Below, in pieces: positions 22,466-34,170 of a stretch of DNA of 64,000 nt (positions within the stretch are counted from its first letter, which is position 1; the number at the start of each line of letters is the position of its first letter). Location of the stretch: the NCBI GenBank assembly GCA_963556145.1, contig OY744473.1, forward strand, positions 3,162,001-3,226,000. Direction: 5' to 3'. The notes beneath the pieces are model-generated. The model saw only the letters and a list, made by a program, of their open reading frames with translations, did not search any database and was not told where the DNA came from. The position numbers were made by a program, and so were the translations under genes. This DNA comes from Hygrocybe punicea (Eukaryota; Basidiomycota; Agaricomycetes; Agaricales; Hygrophoraceae).

Positions 22466-23560
22466 AGACAAGAATTGGATCGGTCGTTATGATAGTCTTT
22501 AGACGATCGAATGCATTTTGTTGTTCTTCTGTCCAATCCCATTTTGCTTTTCCTGTCAGTTTGTGTAACAGACTTGCGATTTGTGAAAAGTTTTCAACAA
22601 AACGATGATAGAAGTTCAAAAAACCAATAAATCGTTGTAATTCGGTTTGATTTGTCGGGACGGGCCAATCAGTAATGGCATTGGTTTTGATTGGGTCCAT
22701 TTGGACTTGGCCATGTCTGACAATAAGCCCAAGGTAATCGACTTTTCTTTATCGAACGTACATTTCTTCGGCTTCAAGAATAGATTGTTTTCGCGGAAGA
22801 TCTTGAGCATTTGTTTTGTTCATTTCTGATTTTCTTCGAGGGATTTTGAGAAGATTAGGATGTCATCCATGTAGACCAACAACCATCCTTCCCGTATTTC
22901 ATATCGAAAAACGTGATTCATCAATCGTTGGAATGTTGGTGGTGAATTCTTCAGGCCAAAGAACATGACCATCGGTTCAAACAAGCCTTTCGGTGTCAAG
23001 AAGGCGGCTTTATGTTCATCACATTCTTTGATACGGACATTGTTGAATCCCCATCGTACATCAAGTTTTGTAAAGTATTTGGCTTCAGCTAACTGATTGA
23101 TGATGTCGTTGATCAGTGGTAATGGGTACTTGTCGTCGACTGTCCATGAGATTAACCAACAATAATCTTGTATCGGTCGTCATTCGGCAGCATCCTTTTT
23201 TGATACGAAGAAAAAAGGAGAAGCGTAAGGTGATTTCGATGGTCGAATTTGTCCTGTCTTCAGATTTTTGTCAAGGAATTTATCGAGATCTTGTTTTTTG
23301 ATTGGTGATAGTGGATATAGTTTGCAATCATGATGGTCTGGTGCATCTGGCTTCAGGGTGATAGCATGATCCCATGGTTTTCGTGCTGGTAATTCATTGA
23401 AACCGGATGGTTCGAAAATATCACGATATTCATGATATGTCTCAGGAACCAACTTGTCAAACATCTTTTCCTTCTGTTGTTCTTGTGCCTTTATCGCAAG
23501 TTCTGTCGATTTTGTCATGAATGAATGAAAATCTACCGGGTCCATTGTCTCTTCCATCAC
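22466..23560 (-). pseudogene. pol: gypsy reverse transcriptase (Pol, middle part)
   Basis: On the minus strand: MMEETMDPVDFHSF, then YRDIFEPSGFNELPARKPWDH (protease-RT linker), RT fingers with FFFVSKKDA, the palm with LVYMDDILIF (YMDD catalytic box at 22862-22873), LKPKKCTFDKE, GFLNFYHRFV and the thumb/connection ending TDPILVL at the Plavaka junction. Compared with functional gypsy elements the order is complete, but stops follow FFFVSKKDAAE (about 23180) and SLEENQK (about 22825). Frame continuity to RNase H is restored only by removing the Plavaka element. Confidence 0.9.
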
Positions 23561-23602
23561 TTGGTTAAACCAAAGAGGTCATTCCCAAACCACAGTATTG
23601 AA

Positions 23603-24472
23603 TTAGGTTGATCGTATTGTTGATGGCTTACCACAACCAGAAAGACATCGCGAGAACTTGATCTCGTTTTCGCGCCAATCAATTTCTGGGTTATGTTTCT
23701 TGAGCCAATCATACCCGAGGAAAATGTCCATTTTTGCCAATGTTGTTACTGCGAAACGAAGTAATTCTTGATGGTCTCCAAGGTGCATTTGTAATTCACA
23801 ATACTCTGTGATTTGTCCTGTCTTCAGTTGTGTTCCGTCGCTCATATACGAATTGAATGGGTTCAGGTATGGTTTCGTCGGGATATTGTGTGCTTTAACG
23901 TAACCAATATCAATGGCACAGATGGTACAACCACAATCAATCAGACTTGTCATGGGGTATTGTCGTCCGTCTTGTGTAACAGAAACAAAGCCATGGGCCA
24001 ACAGCGCCATATGAAGTTCAGAATCTTTTTGTGTTATGGCTCGTATAGGTTCCAATGTCCGTGGTTCTTGTGGTGAATCTTGTGGCATGTTCTGTACTAA
24101 CCATCGTACTGCTTCATCGATTGACCGTCGATTGAGTGAAAGGACTAATCCTGGTGAAATCTTTTCCGTCCATTGTTCATGAATATCAAAGTGATGCAGG
24201 AGATCGAGGGCGTATCCCATCATAGTTGAACGAATGGCTACGATTGTTTCCATTGCATTGAATTCCAACTCGATCATTGTCTTTCTTTTCTCTGTCAGGG
24301 GAACTGTTCTATCTTCTTCGTCTGTAACATGGGTATCTTGCCACGTGTTACTTTCCTCTTTCGGCTCTGGTTTCGTTGTTTGTTTCAGGTCGTTGCGGAG
24401 GACTTTGAGTTTGGTGAATACGTTGTTGAATTGTTTACATACGAGTACATCATTCTCGAGCCATGCGATCAA
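23603..24472 (-). pseudogene. gypsy aspartic-protease region
   Basis: The 289-aa minus-strand frame contains TSLIDCGCTICAIDIGYV (about 23900-23955), corresponding to the DSGA-type protease active-site loop although a Cys stands where Ser is usual, and downstream LGYDWLKKHNPEIDW (about 23670-23715), a conserved retropepsin flank of Ty3/gypsy elements. Before it is a helical, charged linker (LKVLRNDLKQTTKPEPKEES). The frame differs from that of gag, so either a programmed shift or damage separates them. The protease would cut Gag and Pol. Confidence 0.75.
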
Positions 24473-24627
24473 GGCCTCCTGCGCTTCACGTCGCTTCCTT
24501 AAAAACCCTCTTGCTTCAACTTAAATGCTGCCAATTCATCCATTAATGCCACGATTTGGGCATCTTTGCCATCATCTTCTTGTTGTTTTGTCATCTGTGG
24601 TATTGTTTGCATTGAACGAACCTGTTG

Positions 24628-25679
24628 TCATCCTTGCTGTTCTGGACAGTTGCGTGAAACATGTCCAGGTTGTCGGCATTTGAAACAAATTCCTTTCTTC
24701 ATGTACTCTTGTCGTTGTTCATCCATCAAACATGTAAACGTTTGTTGTTTCGGCTGGGTTCGTTGGGTGTCGACGTCCATCGGTACTGATTCCAACTGGG
24801 GATGGGGTATCGATGTTTGAGGGCGAGGAGTTGTTGTTGTGACAGGGGTAGGATTGTACCGTGTTTTCATTGTCGTTATGTTCATAGACCGTATCTGGTC
24901 TTGGCCACGTCGCCACTGCTGGTCAAGTTTGACCGTCTGATCTTGCCATTCTTCAACGGTGGTTGGAATGGTCATGCCTGTGTAGATCTGATCAATCAAG
25001 GGCTTGTTCATATGCAATTCGATAAGCTGAATGAGTTAACTCTCGTTCAGAATTTCACTGAGTCCAGCGATGCGTCGGAGAGTATCAAACTCGATCCAGA
25101 ATTCATCGGCTGTCATTTTTCCCTGACGTAAATCATTCAACTTTGTCAATGTGTCTTTCTTCTGGTCCGGCTTCTCGAAATGTCGTTTGAATTCCTTAAT
25201 GAAATTGTCCATGGTTCCAAAGTTGATGGGGGAGTGCTGCAGGGCAATGTTGACATACTCATCTGCCCATCGTCCAGCGAGTCCTCCTTGCAAATACGAG
25301 AGGATAAAAAGGATCTGTTTTTCTTCCGAGTCAAAAGCGGCCACGTTGGCACGGATATAGATGAATGCTCCTCGGATGAATGTTTTAAATCCTTCTTTTT
25401 TTCCATCATATTTAGCTGGCAGAGCAATATGAGATTTTGGAGGTGATGGGGCTGTGGGTGATGTAGTGGTATTGGTGTCTTGGGTTTCGTGAGTTTCTCC
25501 AGATGTTTCACCTGACAGTCTTGTTTGTGGTTGAGCTTGATTGTAAGAAGTTGTTGTTGGAGTAGGAAATGATGACGAGGGGAAAGGCGTGGATCAGAAG
25601 TTGGTCTGTGTTGCGACGAAATGGTCAAAGTCGTCATCAGAAGAATCTGACGTTTTGGGTGCGAGGCGATACTCGTCAT
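24628..25679 (-). pseudogene. gag: gypsy Gag with CCHC zinc knuckle
   Basis: Minus strand: a polar N-terminal part, a capsid-like helical region (ILFILSYLQGGLAGRWADEY, then NFIKEFKRHFEKPD and LRQGKMTADEFWIEFDTL; 25040-25340), then a linker and one CX2CX4HX4C knuckle CFKCRQPGHVSRNC (about 24647-24690) that would bind RNA. One in-frame stop (TAA) lies between LNES and LIQLIELH at about 25036, a TGA follows the knuckle, and the N-terminal part is in a different frame from the capsid-like part. Gag would form the cytoplasmic virus-like particle of the retrotransposon. Confidence 0.8.
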
Positions 25680-25852
25680 CTCGGTCTGAGTCTGGAGTTC
25701 AGTATCGTCGAGGTTCCAGGATGTCTTGGTTTGGTGTCGAGGAAGTAGAGAAAGTTTAGTCTTATGTTATGGATCGCTGTTCTTATAGCGGACTCCGGCA
25801 ACAACAAACAAAACGAGGATGTTTTAAAATAAGAAGCGAGCACAAACAATGG

Positions 25853-26336
25853 TAAAGAAAAGGAGGAAGTCTGGGTTTCTGGTAGCGGTCGGGGGAAGAG
25901 TAGCTAGACTAAACTTAAAGATTACTGACTATGAATGTCCATGATTATATACTACTCGAACGACTTCAGGGCCGGTTTCTTCGTCATGTGTGGCTGCGAG
26001 GAGGATAAGCTCCGAGATGAACGGCATCTTGGTTTACTTCATTGTCTATGCATTTTGGGGTGCCAACGTGGTGGCCAACGGCTGCATTGCAGGTCTGGTG
26101 TCAGCAGACAGCTGATCCGGTGGTTATGCTGTGTGGTATTATTGAGTGCCTGTATGAGCGTGTGTGACGTTGGTGATTCGTCGGCGGTGATCGGATGATG
26201 AGGATAATCATATGGGTTGGGATACCGTCGTCGATTGTCATCGATAATGTTCTGGACCCAGGTTATGACATCATTGTGGGATGTAGAGTCAGAAACGGGG
26301 TCGGAAGCGGGGGTTAGATCGGGGTGAAAAGTAACA
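25853..26336 (-). repeat. 5' LTR of the gypsy element
   Basis: 484 bp, collinear with the 3' LTR. It reads TGTTACTTTTCACC at its minus-strand start (26336). The base run next to it (CCATTGTTTGTGCTCGC on the minus strand) is where a primer-binding site should be, but I do not recognise the tRNA. It retains more intact CpGs than the other LTR. Confidence 0.93.
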
Positions 26337-26545
26337 TCTGAGTCATTTTGTCATAAGGGTAGTGTTGCTGAAGTCCTGTTTGGTCCGGTTTTCAGCCTTT
26401 TTGGCTGAACTCAAAACCAGACTCTCAGTTCAGTTTGGCCCTTCCGCTGAACTGGAACCGGGACCCAATGGGACTGTTCCATGCAGTTCAGTCTGCATCT
26501 GGATGTGGTTTGGACCATGAACTGTCCTCCTCCACCCTCAAATTT

Positions 26546-26596
26546 CCTTGCAAGCCACAGTGCCATGTCAATTGACATGGGCCTGGGGTTGCGAGG
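26546..26596. repeat. Nested dyad, copy in element B
   Basis: CCTTGCAA (26546-26553), the palindrome ATGTCAATTGACAT (26565-26578) and TTGCGAGG (26589-26596), spacers 11 and 10 nt. Outer arms pair with one mismatch (G-T in RNA). The core palindrome stays perfect although both CpG positions differ from the copies at 1858 and 36873. Confidence 0.85.
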
Positions 26597-26639
26597 AGTT
26601 GGGAGGGGTGGGGAGGAAAGGGGGACCTTCATTTTGCTG

Positions 26640-26880
26640 TGTCACCACTGCTGTTGGTCCTGCATCACTGACAGCACTGTTGTTGCTACTGCAGCCATTG
26701 CTGCTGCCACTGCTGCTGCTGCTGTCACCATTGCTGCTGCCACTGTTGCTGCTGCTGTCGATGCTGCTGCTGTTGCTATTGCTGTTGCTGCTGTCAACGC
26801 TGCTGCTGCTGCTGCCATTGCTGCTGCCATTTTCGTTGCAGCTGTGGCTGCTGCCACTGCTGCTGGGGTTGCTGTGGGGC
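26640..26880. repeat. GCT/CTG trinucleotide tract
   Basis: Imperfect GCTGCTGCC and GCTGTTGCT repeats. They open an Ala/Leu/Val-rich frame on the plus strand and a Ser/Asn-rich frame (GSSNGSSSSSVDSS) on the minus strand. The minus strand fits the orientation of the neighbouring introns of element B, but no domain is present. Confidence 0.85.
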
Positions 26881-27160
26881 TGCTGCCACATCCACACTCG
26901 CGGGTGTCATGGAGCTGTGAGGGGTAAGTATAGATAAATAAATGAAATATAATAAAGATGATGTATCTTAGCAGCGGGGGTGGACGCACCACCCCCCACT
27001 GTGTCCTGTTCTCACTACCATCCCTGATTCCCATCGTGGGCGTGGTGTGAGTGTGGGCATGGTGTTGGTGGTGTTGGCATGGGCATGGGTACACATGGGT
27101 GTGGGCGTTGATGGTGCTGCCACTGCCACTGCTGCTGCCAGCAGTCCTTATCGTGCTTCT

Positions 27161-27206
27161 CTGCGTAAGGAAATGTCAGTAATGTGAAAATTATTTGCTT
27201 ACTTAC
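27161..27206 (-). other. Short GT-AG intron in element B
   Basis: On the minus strand GTAAGTAAGC, a branch-like ACTGAC and TTACGCAG give a 46-bp intron of the size usual in these fungi. The upstream exon is CAAC/AAGA-rich and is cut off by the foldback starting at 27266. The downstream exon contains the GC-rich hairpin at 26976-26997. Confidence 0.65.
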
Positions 27207-27265
27207 TGTGGTTTCTGGGTGAGTCTTGCTGTTCTTGTTGTTGAGTTGATGTTTCGCATCTATTT

Positions 27266-28083
27266 TTACAGCCCTTTTTGAAATTCTTGAGACTTTTTGA
27301 ATTTTTTTGATAGTTTAGAAAAATGTTGATTTAGAAGATTTTTGAGTGCTATATGTTGTATCTCGTGAAATACTGCAAGGATTGACATGGTTATAGAGGG
27401 AAAGTTGTACTATGTCTTCAGGGCTATCTACTCCTGTAATTACATTTAGAAAATATTTAGTGTGAGGTGAGTTGTGGATGAAACAAAAGGTAAACCAGTA
27501 CTTTGTGACACCCCAAATGATATTGTCAAGTAATGCCATCAAATGAACTCCTATGAAGAAGATTGTAGACAGAAAGTTGTTCATTTTGTCAAGGGCTAGA
27601 AGTACATATACCATGTTTTTCTTTAATTTTTGTTCTTTGAGCCAATATTTATGACTTTTGTAGTCATGATCTCAATGCAGACAAGCATAGTAATGATGTA
27701 ATATTGGCTTAAAGAACAAAAAATAAAGAAAAACACAGTATATGTACTTCTAGCCCTTGACAAAATGAACAACTTTCTCTCTACAATCTTCTTCATAGGA
27801 GTTCATTTGATGGCATTACTTGACAATATCATTTGGGGTGTCACAAAGTACTGGTTTACCTTTTGTTTCATCCACAACTCACCTCACACTAAATATTTTC
27901 TAAATGTAATTGCAGGAGTAGATAGTCCTTAAGACATAGTACAACTTTCCCTCTATAACCATGTCAATCCATGCAGTATTTCATGAGATACAAAATACAG
28001 CACTCAAAAATTTTCTAAGTCAACATTCTTCTAAACTATCAAAAAAATTCAAAAAGTCTCAAGAATTTCAAAAACAGCTGTAA
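27266..28083. mobile_element. AT-rich foldback element, arms about 385 bp
   Basis: 27266-27650 and 27700-28083 are near-perfect reverse complements, each beginning TTACAGC at the outside, with a loop of about 50 bp around 27665. A 99-aa frame lies in each arm but it is simply the same sequence read twice. No clear target duplication. A transcript would form a long double-stranded stem, a good substrate for Dicer. Confidence 0.85.
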
Positions 28084-28984
28084 GATCACATGATCTAAGT
28101 TCCTGTGTTTTCGCAAAAATTAACACCAAAATTAATAATTTATTCCAGTATCTACATAGAATGAGTTCACAATTTGGACCCAGTTCCAAGCCCACTTCAG
28201 GCCACCCGATTTCCTAAACTTGTAGATGTAACTGAATGGATCGTATGTTACTTCTACATGTTGAGAAATAACAGGTCTGGCCCAGGGCTAATATCCATGT
28301 CTCTGGGCTGTCCCTGGGCTATCCTGGGATGTCCCTGGGCTGTTCCTGGTCCAAAGCATTGGGACAATGGGATGTCCCTGGTGCCAGGGGGTCATTTGGG
28401 ATGTCCCAAACTAATTTTTGGATATTTTTTTGAAAATTTTCTTTTTGCTGTGGCCACAATGATAGTGTGGTTATTAGTCAATGGAATGTTAGTAGCCATC
28501 ATATACAACATATGATAGCTGTATAGCCACATGCATGTGACTTGTAGACTCCGGTTGACCACAGCCAATTCAGGTGGATGATGTTGGTTGTCAAGATTGC
28601 AATCATATAGCTACTCAGTCTTCATGACAGAGCATATTTGATTATGATGGACAAGGAAAAGGAATTGAACTAGAAGAGAACAATTAAATATTCTTTGACA
28701 TAATATTGAGAACCTGCTTAAAGAACATTCTGCTCATGGAACTGACTGTATGATCTACTATTCAAACTAAATATTAGATGTTAGCCAATCAAAATGCAAC
28801 ATGTTGATTTGTCTCCAGAATGTTCTGAGATTCAAGAGAATGAACTGGGAGAGTGTAGAGATATCTTGTGAAAGGACAGTAGAATAGCCCATGTCTGACA
28901 CTGAGTTATTATAAGCATGATAGTAGAAGATTCTTTGTATACATGTTTGCTGGCTCTGGTACTGTGCAGGGATATCCTATGAAC

Positions 28985-29270
28985 TGAAGTGGGACATCCC
29001 ATAAACAGACCTGGGACATTCCAATATAGACTTGAGGCATCCCATGAACAGCAGTGGGACATCCCATGAGAGACCTGGGGCATCCCATCAGAGTCCTGGA
29101 ACATCCTATTACAATCCTGGGATGTCCCAGTGACATCCCTGGGACATCCCACTATAGACCTGGGACATCCCCATACAACCCTGGGACATCCCCATACAGA
29201 CCTGGGATAGCCTATTAGAGTCCTGGAACGTCCCTGGGACAGCCCTGGGACAGCCCAGTAGAGACCTGGG
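28985..29270. repeat. GGGACATCCC-type repeat cluster (left spacer)
   Basis: About 14 copies of CCTGGGACATCCC variants separated by 8-15 bp of changing sequence. Related clusters lie at 28290-28400, 32755-33080, 33640-33900 and 34140-34370, all within the same foldback element. The 28290-28400 and 34140-34370 clusters are the two arms of the outer inverted repeat. Confidence 0.8.
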
Positions 29271-29599
29271 ACATGCAACTACTTAAAATAGATATAGCAA
29301 ATTAAATAATTATTTTACCTAAATACATGGTATTCTACTTCATCAGGGGAGAGGCAGGGAGGTGGAGGTGGAGGAGAGGAGAGGGGGCAATGGCAGGGGC
29401 AATGACAGGGGGTGAGCAGGGGGAGAAGGGGCAGGAGGTGGATGGGAGGTGGGGATGGTAGATGGTAGGCAGGAGGAGAAGGGGCAGGTTAGGAAGGGGG
29501 AGAAGGGGTAGGAGCCAGTCAGAGGGAGAAGGGAAAGGAGGGGGGAGGAGGGGAAGGAGAAAAAGGGAAAGGGAGGACCAACACAATTACATACCGGTG

Positions 29600-30000
29600 T
29601 TCCCCTGGTGTCCACGCCCCTCTGCGTCCTCGCTCTCATCGTCCCCATACCTGTCGTCGTCCCCGTCCCTGTCCCCATCCCCGTCCCCATCCCTGCTGTT
29701 GTCCCGGTTGTCGTTGTCATTGTTGTTGTCATTGTTGTTGTTGTCCCCATCCCCGTCCTTGTCCTGGTCCCGGTCCTAGTCTTCGTCCTCATCCCCGTTG
29801 TCCTTGTCCTTGTCCTTGTCCTTGTCCTTGTCCTTGTCCCCATCATTGTCATTATTGTTGTCATTGTTGTCCCCATCCCCATCCCCATCCCCATCCCCGT
29901 CCCCATCCCCGTCCCCATCCCCATCCCCGTCCCCATCCCCGTCCCCGTTCTCGTTGTCCCCGTCGTTGTCGTTGTCGTCCCCATCCTCGTCCTCATCATC
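29600..30000. repeat. Hexanucleotide minisatellite, left arm
   Basis: Runs of GTCCCCATCCCC, CTTGTC and GTTGTC with 6-bp periodicity. Mirror copy at about 31950-32340 in the other arm. The 6-bp period keeps frames open on both strands (dipeptide repeats such as GM, GD, PV, VP), which is why long frames appear here. Confidence 0.9.
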
Positions 30001-31501
30001 CTCGTCATTACCGCATGGCCCTGTTCCCGTTCGTGTTGTTGTTGCCATCCCATTTGCCATCCCATCCTCGCCGTTTCCATCCTTGTCATCCCTGTTGCCG
30101 TCGTCCTTGGCTCCGTGTCCTCATCATCCTGTTCCCCCGTCCCGGTCATCCTCGTTTCCATCGTCCATGGTTCCCATGCCCACTGCCCTCCTCATTGTCC
30201 TCATCTTCGTTGGCCCTGCCCATTGTCATCTTCCCGTTGTCGTAGTTCCCGCACCCACTGTGTCATCATCTTCCCTGTTCTCACCGTCATCGCGTTCATC
30301 CTCATTCTTGTCTTCGTTTACGCCATCGTCGTCATTCCCGTCATCCTCGTTCTTGCTGTCGTGGTTGGCCTGGGTTGTCCCCATTCACAGCTGCATCCCC
30401 TGTCTCCTTGTTGCCCACACCGCGTCTGCTTGTTGCTGTTGCATTCGCATTCATTTGGCATGAGGGTGCGGCAAAAAAAAACTAAAACTGTTTATTAATA
30501 ATTAGTTGGTAGAATAAATGCAAAGGATAAATGGAAGACTTACCTGGGGTGCTCTGGTATCCGCACCTGTTGTCGCGTCATTGTTGAAAATGACAAGTCT
30601 TGTTGAACATGCGCACGAGACTTTCAACCGGAATTTGCCGATGTCTCAAACGGGGTCGAGTTGCCATATAGGGAAGGGTGGCTGGATTTTCTTATTATTA
30701 TTACATGTACTACAACACCTCAATGGCCAGGGCAAGACCCTGAAGAGATGTAAGTATGATATACCTACCCCGAGGGGAGTTTGTGTATTTTATTTTATTT
30801 TATATGTGGAGATATTCACAATGCATTTATGCCTCTGCCAAAATTGGACCCTTAAACAGCTAACTTTGCGAGTACACGTCTGAAAAATCTAAAATTAATT
30901 CTAGGAGTGCTAAGTAAGGTGTACATTGTGTTCCAGACAAGTGCCTGGTAGTTGGTGGTGCAGGGAATGTGTTGGGGCAAAAATATGATGAACTTGTCAC
31001 TCACAATCCATTCATGATTATGTCTGTTTATACGGACTTTTGATTGTCTACAAAGATCCAACTCCATTTTGGCCCCAACACATTCCCTGCACCACCAACT
31101 ACCAGGCACTTGTCTGGAACACAATGTACACCTTACTTAGCACTCCTAGAATTAATTTTAGATTTTTCAGACGTGTACTCGCAAAGTTAGCTGTTTAAGG
31201 GTCCAATTTTGGCAGAGGCATAAATGCATTGTGAATATCTCCACATATAAAATAAAATAAAATACACAAACTCCCCTCGGGGCAGGTATATCATACTTAC
31301 ATTTCTTCAGGGTCTTGCCCTGGCCATTGAGGTGTTGTAGTACATGTAATAATAATAAGAAAATCCAGCCACCCTTCTCTATATGGCAACTTGACCCTGT
31401 TTGGGACATCAGCAAATCCCGGTTGAAATTCTCACGCACGAGTTCAACAAGACTTGTGGTTTTCAACCACGACGTGACAATGGGTGTGGATGCCAGAGCA
31501 C

Positions 31502-31560
31502 CCCAGGTAAGTGTTCTTTATCTTTTTTCTTCATTCTACTGACTACTTAAACATTTGTAG
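31502..31560 (+). other. Intron-like segment with upstream hairpin in the palindrome arm
   Basis: GGGTG...CACCC forms a short hairpin (about 31480-31501) ending CACCCCAG, followed by the donor GTAAGT, a TACTGAC branch-like site and TTTGTAG, giving an intron of about 52 bp. The downstream sequence is Asp/Asn/Gly-rich low complexity. The mirror copy in the left arm (30529-30560) is on the other strand. Same arrangement as in the hAT-like elements. Confidence 0.5.
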
Positions 31561-34170
31561 GTTTTTTGCCGCACCCTCGCACCAAACGAACGCGAACGCA
31601 ACAAGCAGACATGGTGCGGGCGACAAGGAGATGGAGGATGCAGCCATGAATGGGGACAACCCAGGTGGACCACAACAGCAAGGAGGACGACGGGAATGAC
31701 GGCAATGGCATAAACGAAGACAAGAACGAGGGCGAACGTGACAACGGCGAGAACGGGGAAGACCACAACACAGTGGGCACGGGAACTATGACAACGGGAA
31801 GACAACAATGGGCAGGGCCAACGAAGGCGAGGACAATGAGGAGGGCAGTGGGCATGGGCACAGGAACAACAGACGACGGAAACGAGGACAACCGGGACAG
31901 GAACAGGACAATGAGGACATGGAGCCAAGGACTACGGCAACAGGGATGATGAGGACGGAAATGGCAAGGATGGGACGGCAAATGGGATGGCAAGGACAAC
32001 ACAAACGGGAACAGGGCCACGTGGTAATGAGGACGACGAGGACTACGACGAGGCACAACGACGGGGACGGGGATGACAGAGATGGGGACGGGGACAGCAA
32101 CGATAACGACAACGACAGGGACAGGGATGGGGACAAGGATGGGGACAAGGATGGGGACAAGGATGGCAATGACAATGACAATGATAATGACAACGACGGG
32201 GACGGGGACCAGGACCAGGACTGGGACCAGGACAACAACGAGGACAACAAGGACAACAAGGGTGGGGACTGGGACCGGGATGATGATGATGATGATGATG
32301 GGGATGAGGGCGAGGACGTGGAGGGCCATGGACACCAGGGGAACACCAGTATGTAATTTTGTTGGTCCTCCCTTTCCCTCCTTTCCCCTTCCCCTTCTCC
32401 CTCCTCCCTTCCTTCTCCCCCTGACTGGCTCCTGCCCCTTCTCCCCCTTCCTTCCCCTTCTCCCCCTGCCTACCATCCATCATCCACCATCCCCACCTCC
32501 CATCCACCACCTGCCCCTTCTCCCCCTGCCCACCCCCTGGCATTCCCTCCTCTCCTCCACCTCCCTGCCACTCCCCTGATAAAGTAGAATACCATGTATG
32601 TAGGTAAAATAATTATTTAATTTGATATATGTATTTTAAGTAGTTGCTAAATTCAAATTATGTAACATGTGGATAGTGAATCAGTGGTATGATTATTATT
32701 GTATGACTTGGCAGATGCTGAGCAAGCAGGCAGTCCCACCAGCCTGTAGATTGGGATGTTCCACAACCTTTGGGACATCCCAAAAGCTGACAGGGATGTC
32801 CCACAAGCTGGCAGGGACTTCCCACAAGCTGACAGGGATGTCCCAGACAAGGCTGTGGGACGTCCCAAAGCCTCATTGGGATGTCGCACAAGCTGACAGG
32901 GACATCCCAAACAAGGCTGTGGGACGTCCCACAAGCTGGCAGGGATGTCCCAGACAAGGCTGTGGGATGTCCCAAAGCCTTGGTGGGATGTCTCACAAGA
33001 TGACAGGGATGTCCGAAAGCCTCAGCTGCAAGCTGACAGGGACATCCCAGACAAGCCTGTGGGATGTCCCAATAAAGCCTCTGTGAGATGTCTCCTTACC
33101 CAAGTCCACTGTCCTCAAGACACACTCTAATTTCAGATCTCTCCTCTGTATCTGCTTCCCAGTCAGCCATTGTATGCACAGCCAATAATGTAATAACCAC
33201 TGATATCCTGATCAAATGCTCTTCATAATACAAGTGCTTAATTTTCAGCTCAGCCTCCTCTGCATATGTAGCCCTACTTTTCTTTGTATATCATGCATGC
33301 TCTGCTCACTTACTCCCCTACAAGCTTCAGCTTGCCACATGCACTAGGGATTGGTTTACTAGCAGCACACCCTCAATCCTCCCCCTCTTGCCAGCCTCAT
33401 CACCCAACAACTCCAGCTTTTTCCTCTCCCACTCCTTCTGTCTTTATAAGTGGAAACAACTGCTTTATCTCCAGCCTGCCACTGACCCCAAAGGACAATC
33501 AGCTCTGTGACTCTCAAAAGAATAAGCATGTACAATCTTATACTATGCTATAGCACCCATGGTACCCATAGTGGCCATGACAAGGCCTTGAAATTTACAA
33601 CTAGATGCTATCATCATTCAAAGTTTTCTATTACATACCTAGGGAAGGGGTGTCCCAAATGCCCCCAGACACCCCCTCTGCTGATATCTGATAGCAGCAG
33701 ATGCTGTCTAGATAGTAGCCAAACATTGCTAAGGGATGTCCCATATGGCCCCCAGACACCTCATTTGTCAGGGATGTCCCATGGGACATGGGAGAAGACC
33801 ACCACTAAATGTTGCCCCATGGGCTGTCCAAGCATATCAGACCAGGGACAATGGGATATCCCAACCTGTCAGACCAGGGATGATCACTTTGTCCCAGGGA
33901 GAGCCAGTGGATTTCTCAACATGTAGTTACTTCAGTAGGAACACTGAGATGTAACGACATGTTGAGAAATTTGGGCAGCCTGAAGTGGTCAACCAGAGTC
34001 TACAAGTCACATGCATGTAGCTATACAGCTATCATATGTTGTATATGATGGCTACTAACATTCCATTGACTAATAACCATACTATCATTGTGGCCACAGC
34101 AAAAAGAAAATTTTCAAAAAAATATCCAAAAATTAGTTTGGGACATCCCAAATGACCCCCTGGCACCAGG

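Larger units (their letters stand above)
9815..26336 (-). mobile_element. Ty3/gypsy chromodomain retrotransposon, interrupted by Plavaka
   Basis: Two 484-bp direct repeats (9815-10298 and 25853-26336) flank, on the minus strand, gag with a zinc knuckle, an aspartic-protease-like region, reverse transcriptase, RNase H, integrase, chromodomain, an extra C-terminal domain and a further ORF. The order PR-RT-RH-IN identifies Ty3/gypsy, and the chromodomain places it among chromoviruses. Without the Plavaka insertion (13008-22463 plus one TA) the element would be about 7.1 kb. Multiple stops and a frameshift make it inactive. The flanks outside the LTRs (GTGTT and TCTGA) do not match, so no target duplication is visible. 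Confidence 0.93.
29275..32647. repeat. Giant palindrome, arms about 1.7 kb
   Basis: From GCAACTACTTAAAATA at 29275 to its reverse complement ending at 32647, the two halves correspond feature by feature: a G/C-rich segment (29340-29580 against 32370-32580), hexamer repeats (29600-30000 against 31950-32340), a splice-like segment (30529-30560 against 31470-31510) and the arms around GTGCCTGGTAGTTGG (30945 against 31095). The loop is roughly 30985-31066. Arms differ by scattered substitutions and repeat-length changes, so they have been diverging. Low-complexity frames (Asp/Gly-rich or Val/Pro-rich) in the arms are not considered genes. Confidence 0.88.

Noticed and set aside
9815..26336. Target-site duplication of the gypsy element
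   Set aside because: The bases next to the LTRs (GTGTT and TCTGA) do not match under any 4-6 bp choice; I therefore do not claim one.
29343..30498. Long frames of 221-296 aa (Val/Pro, Met/Gly/Thr, Asp/Gly repeats)
   Set aside because: Six-base periodicity of the DNA keeps several frames open at once on both strands. The mirror copies at 31547-32579 behave the same way.
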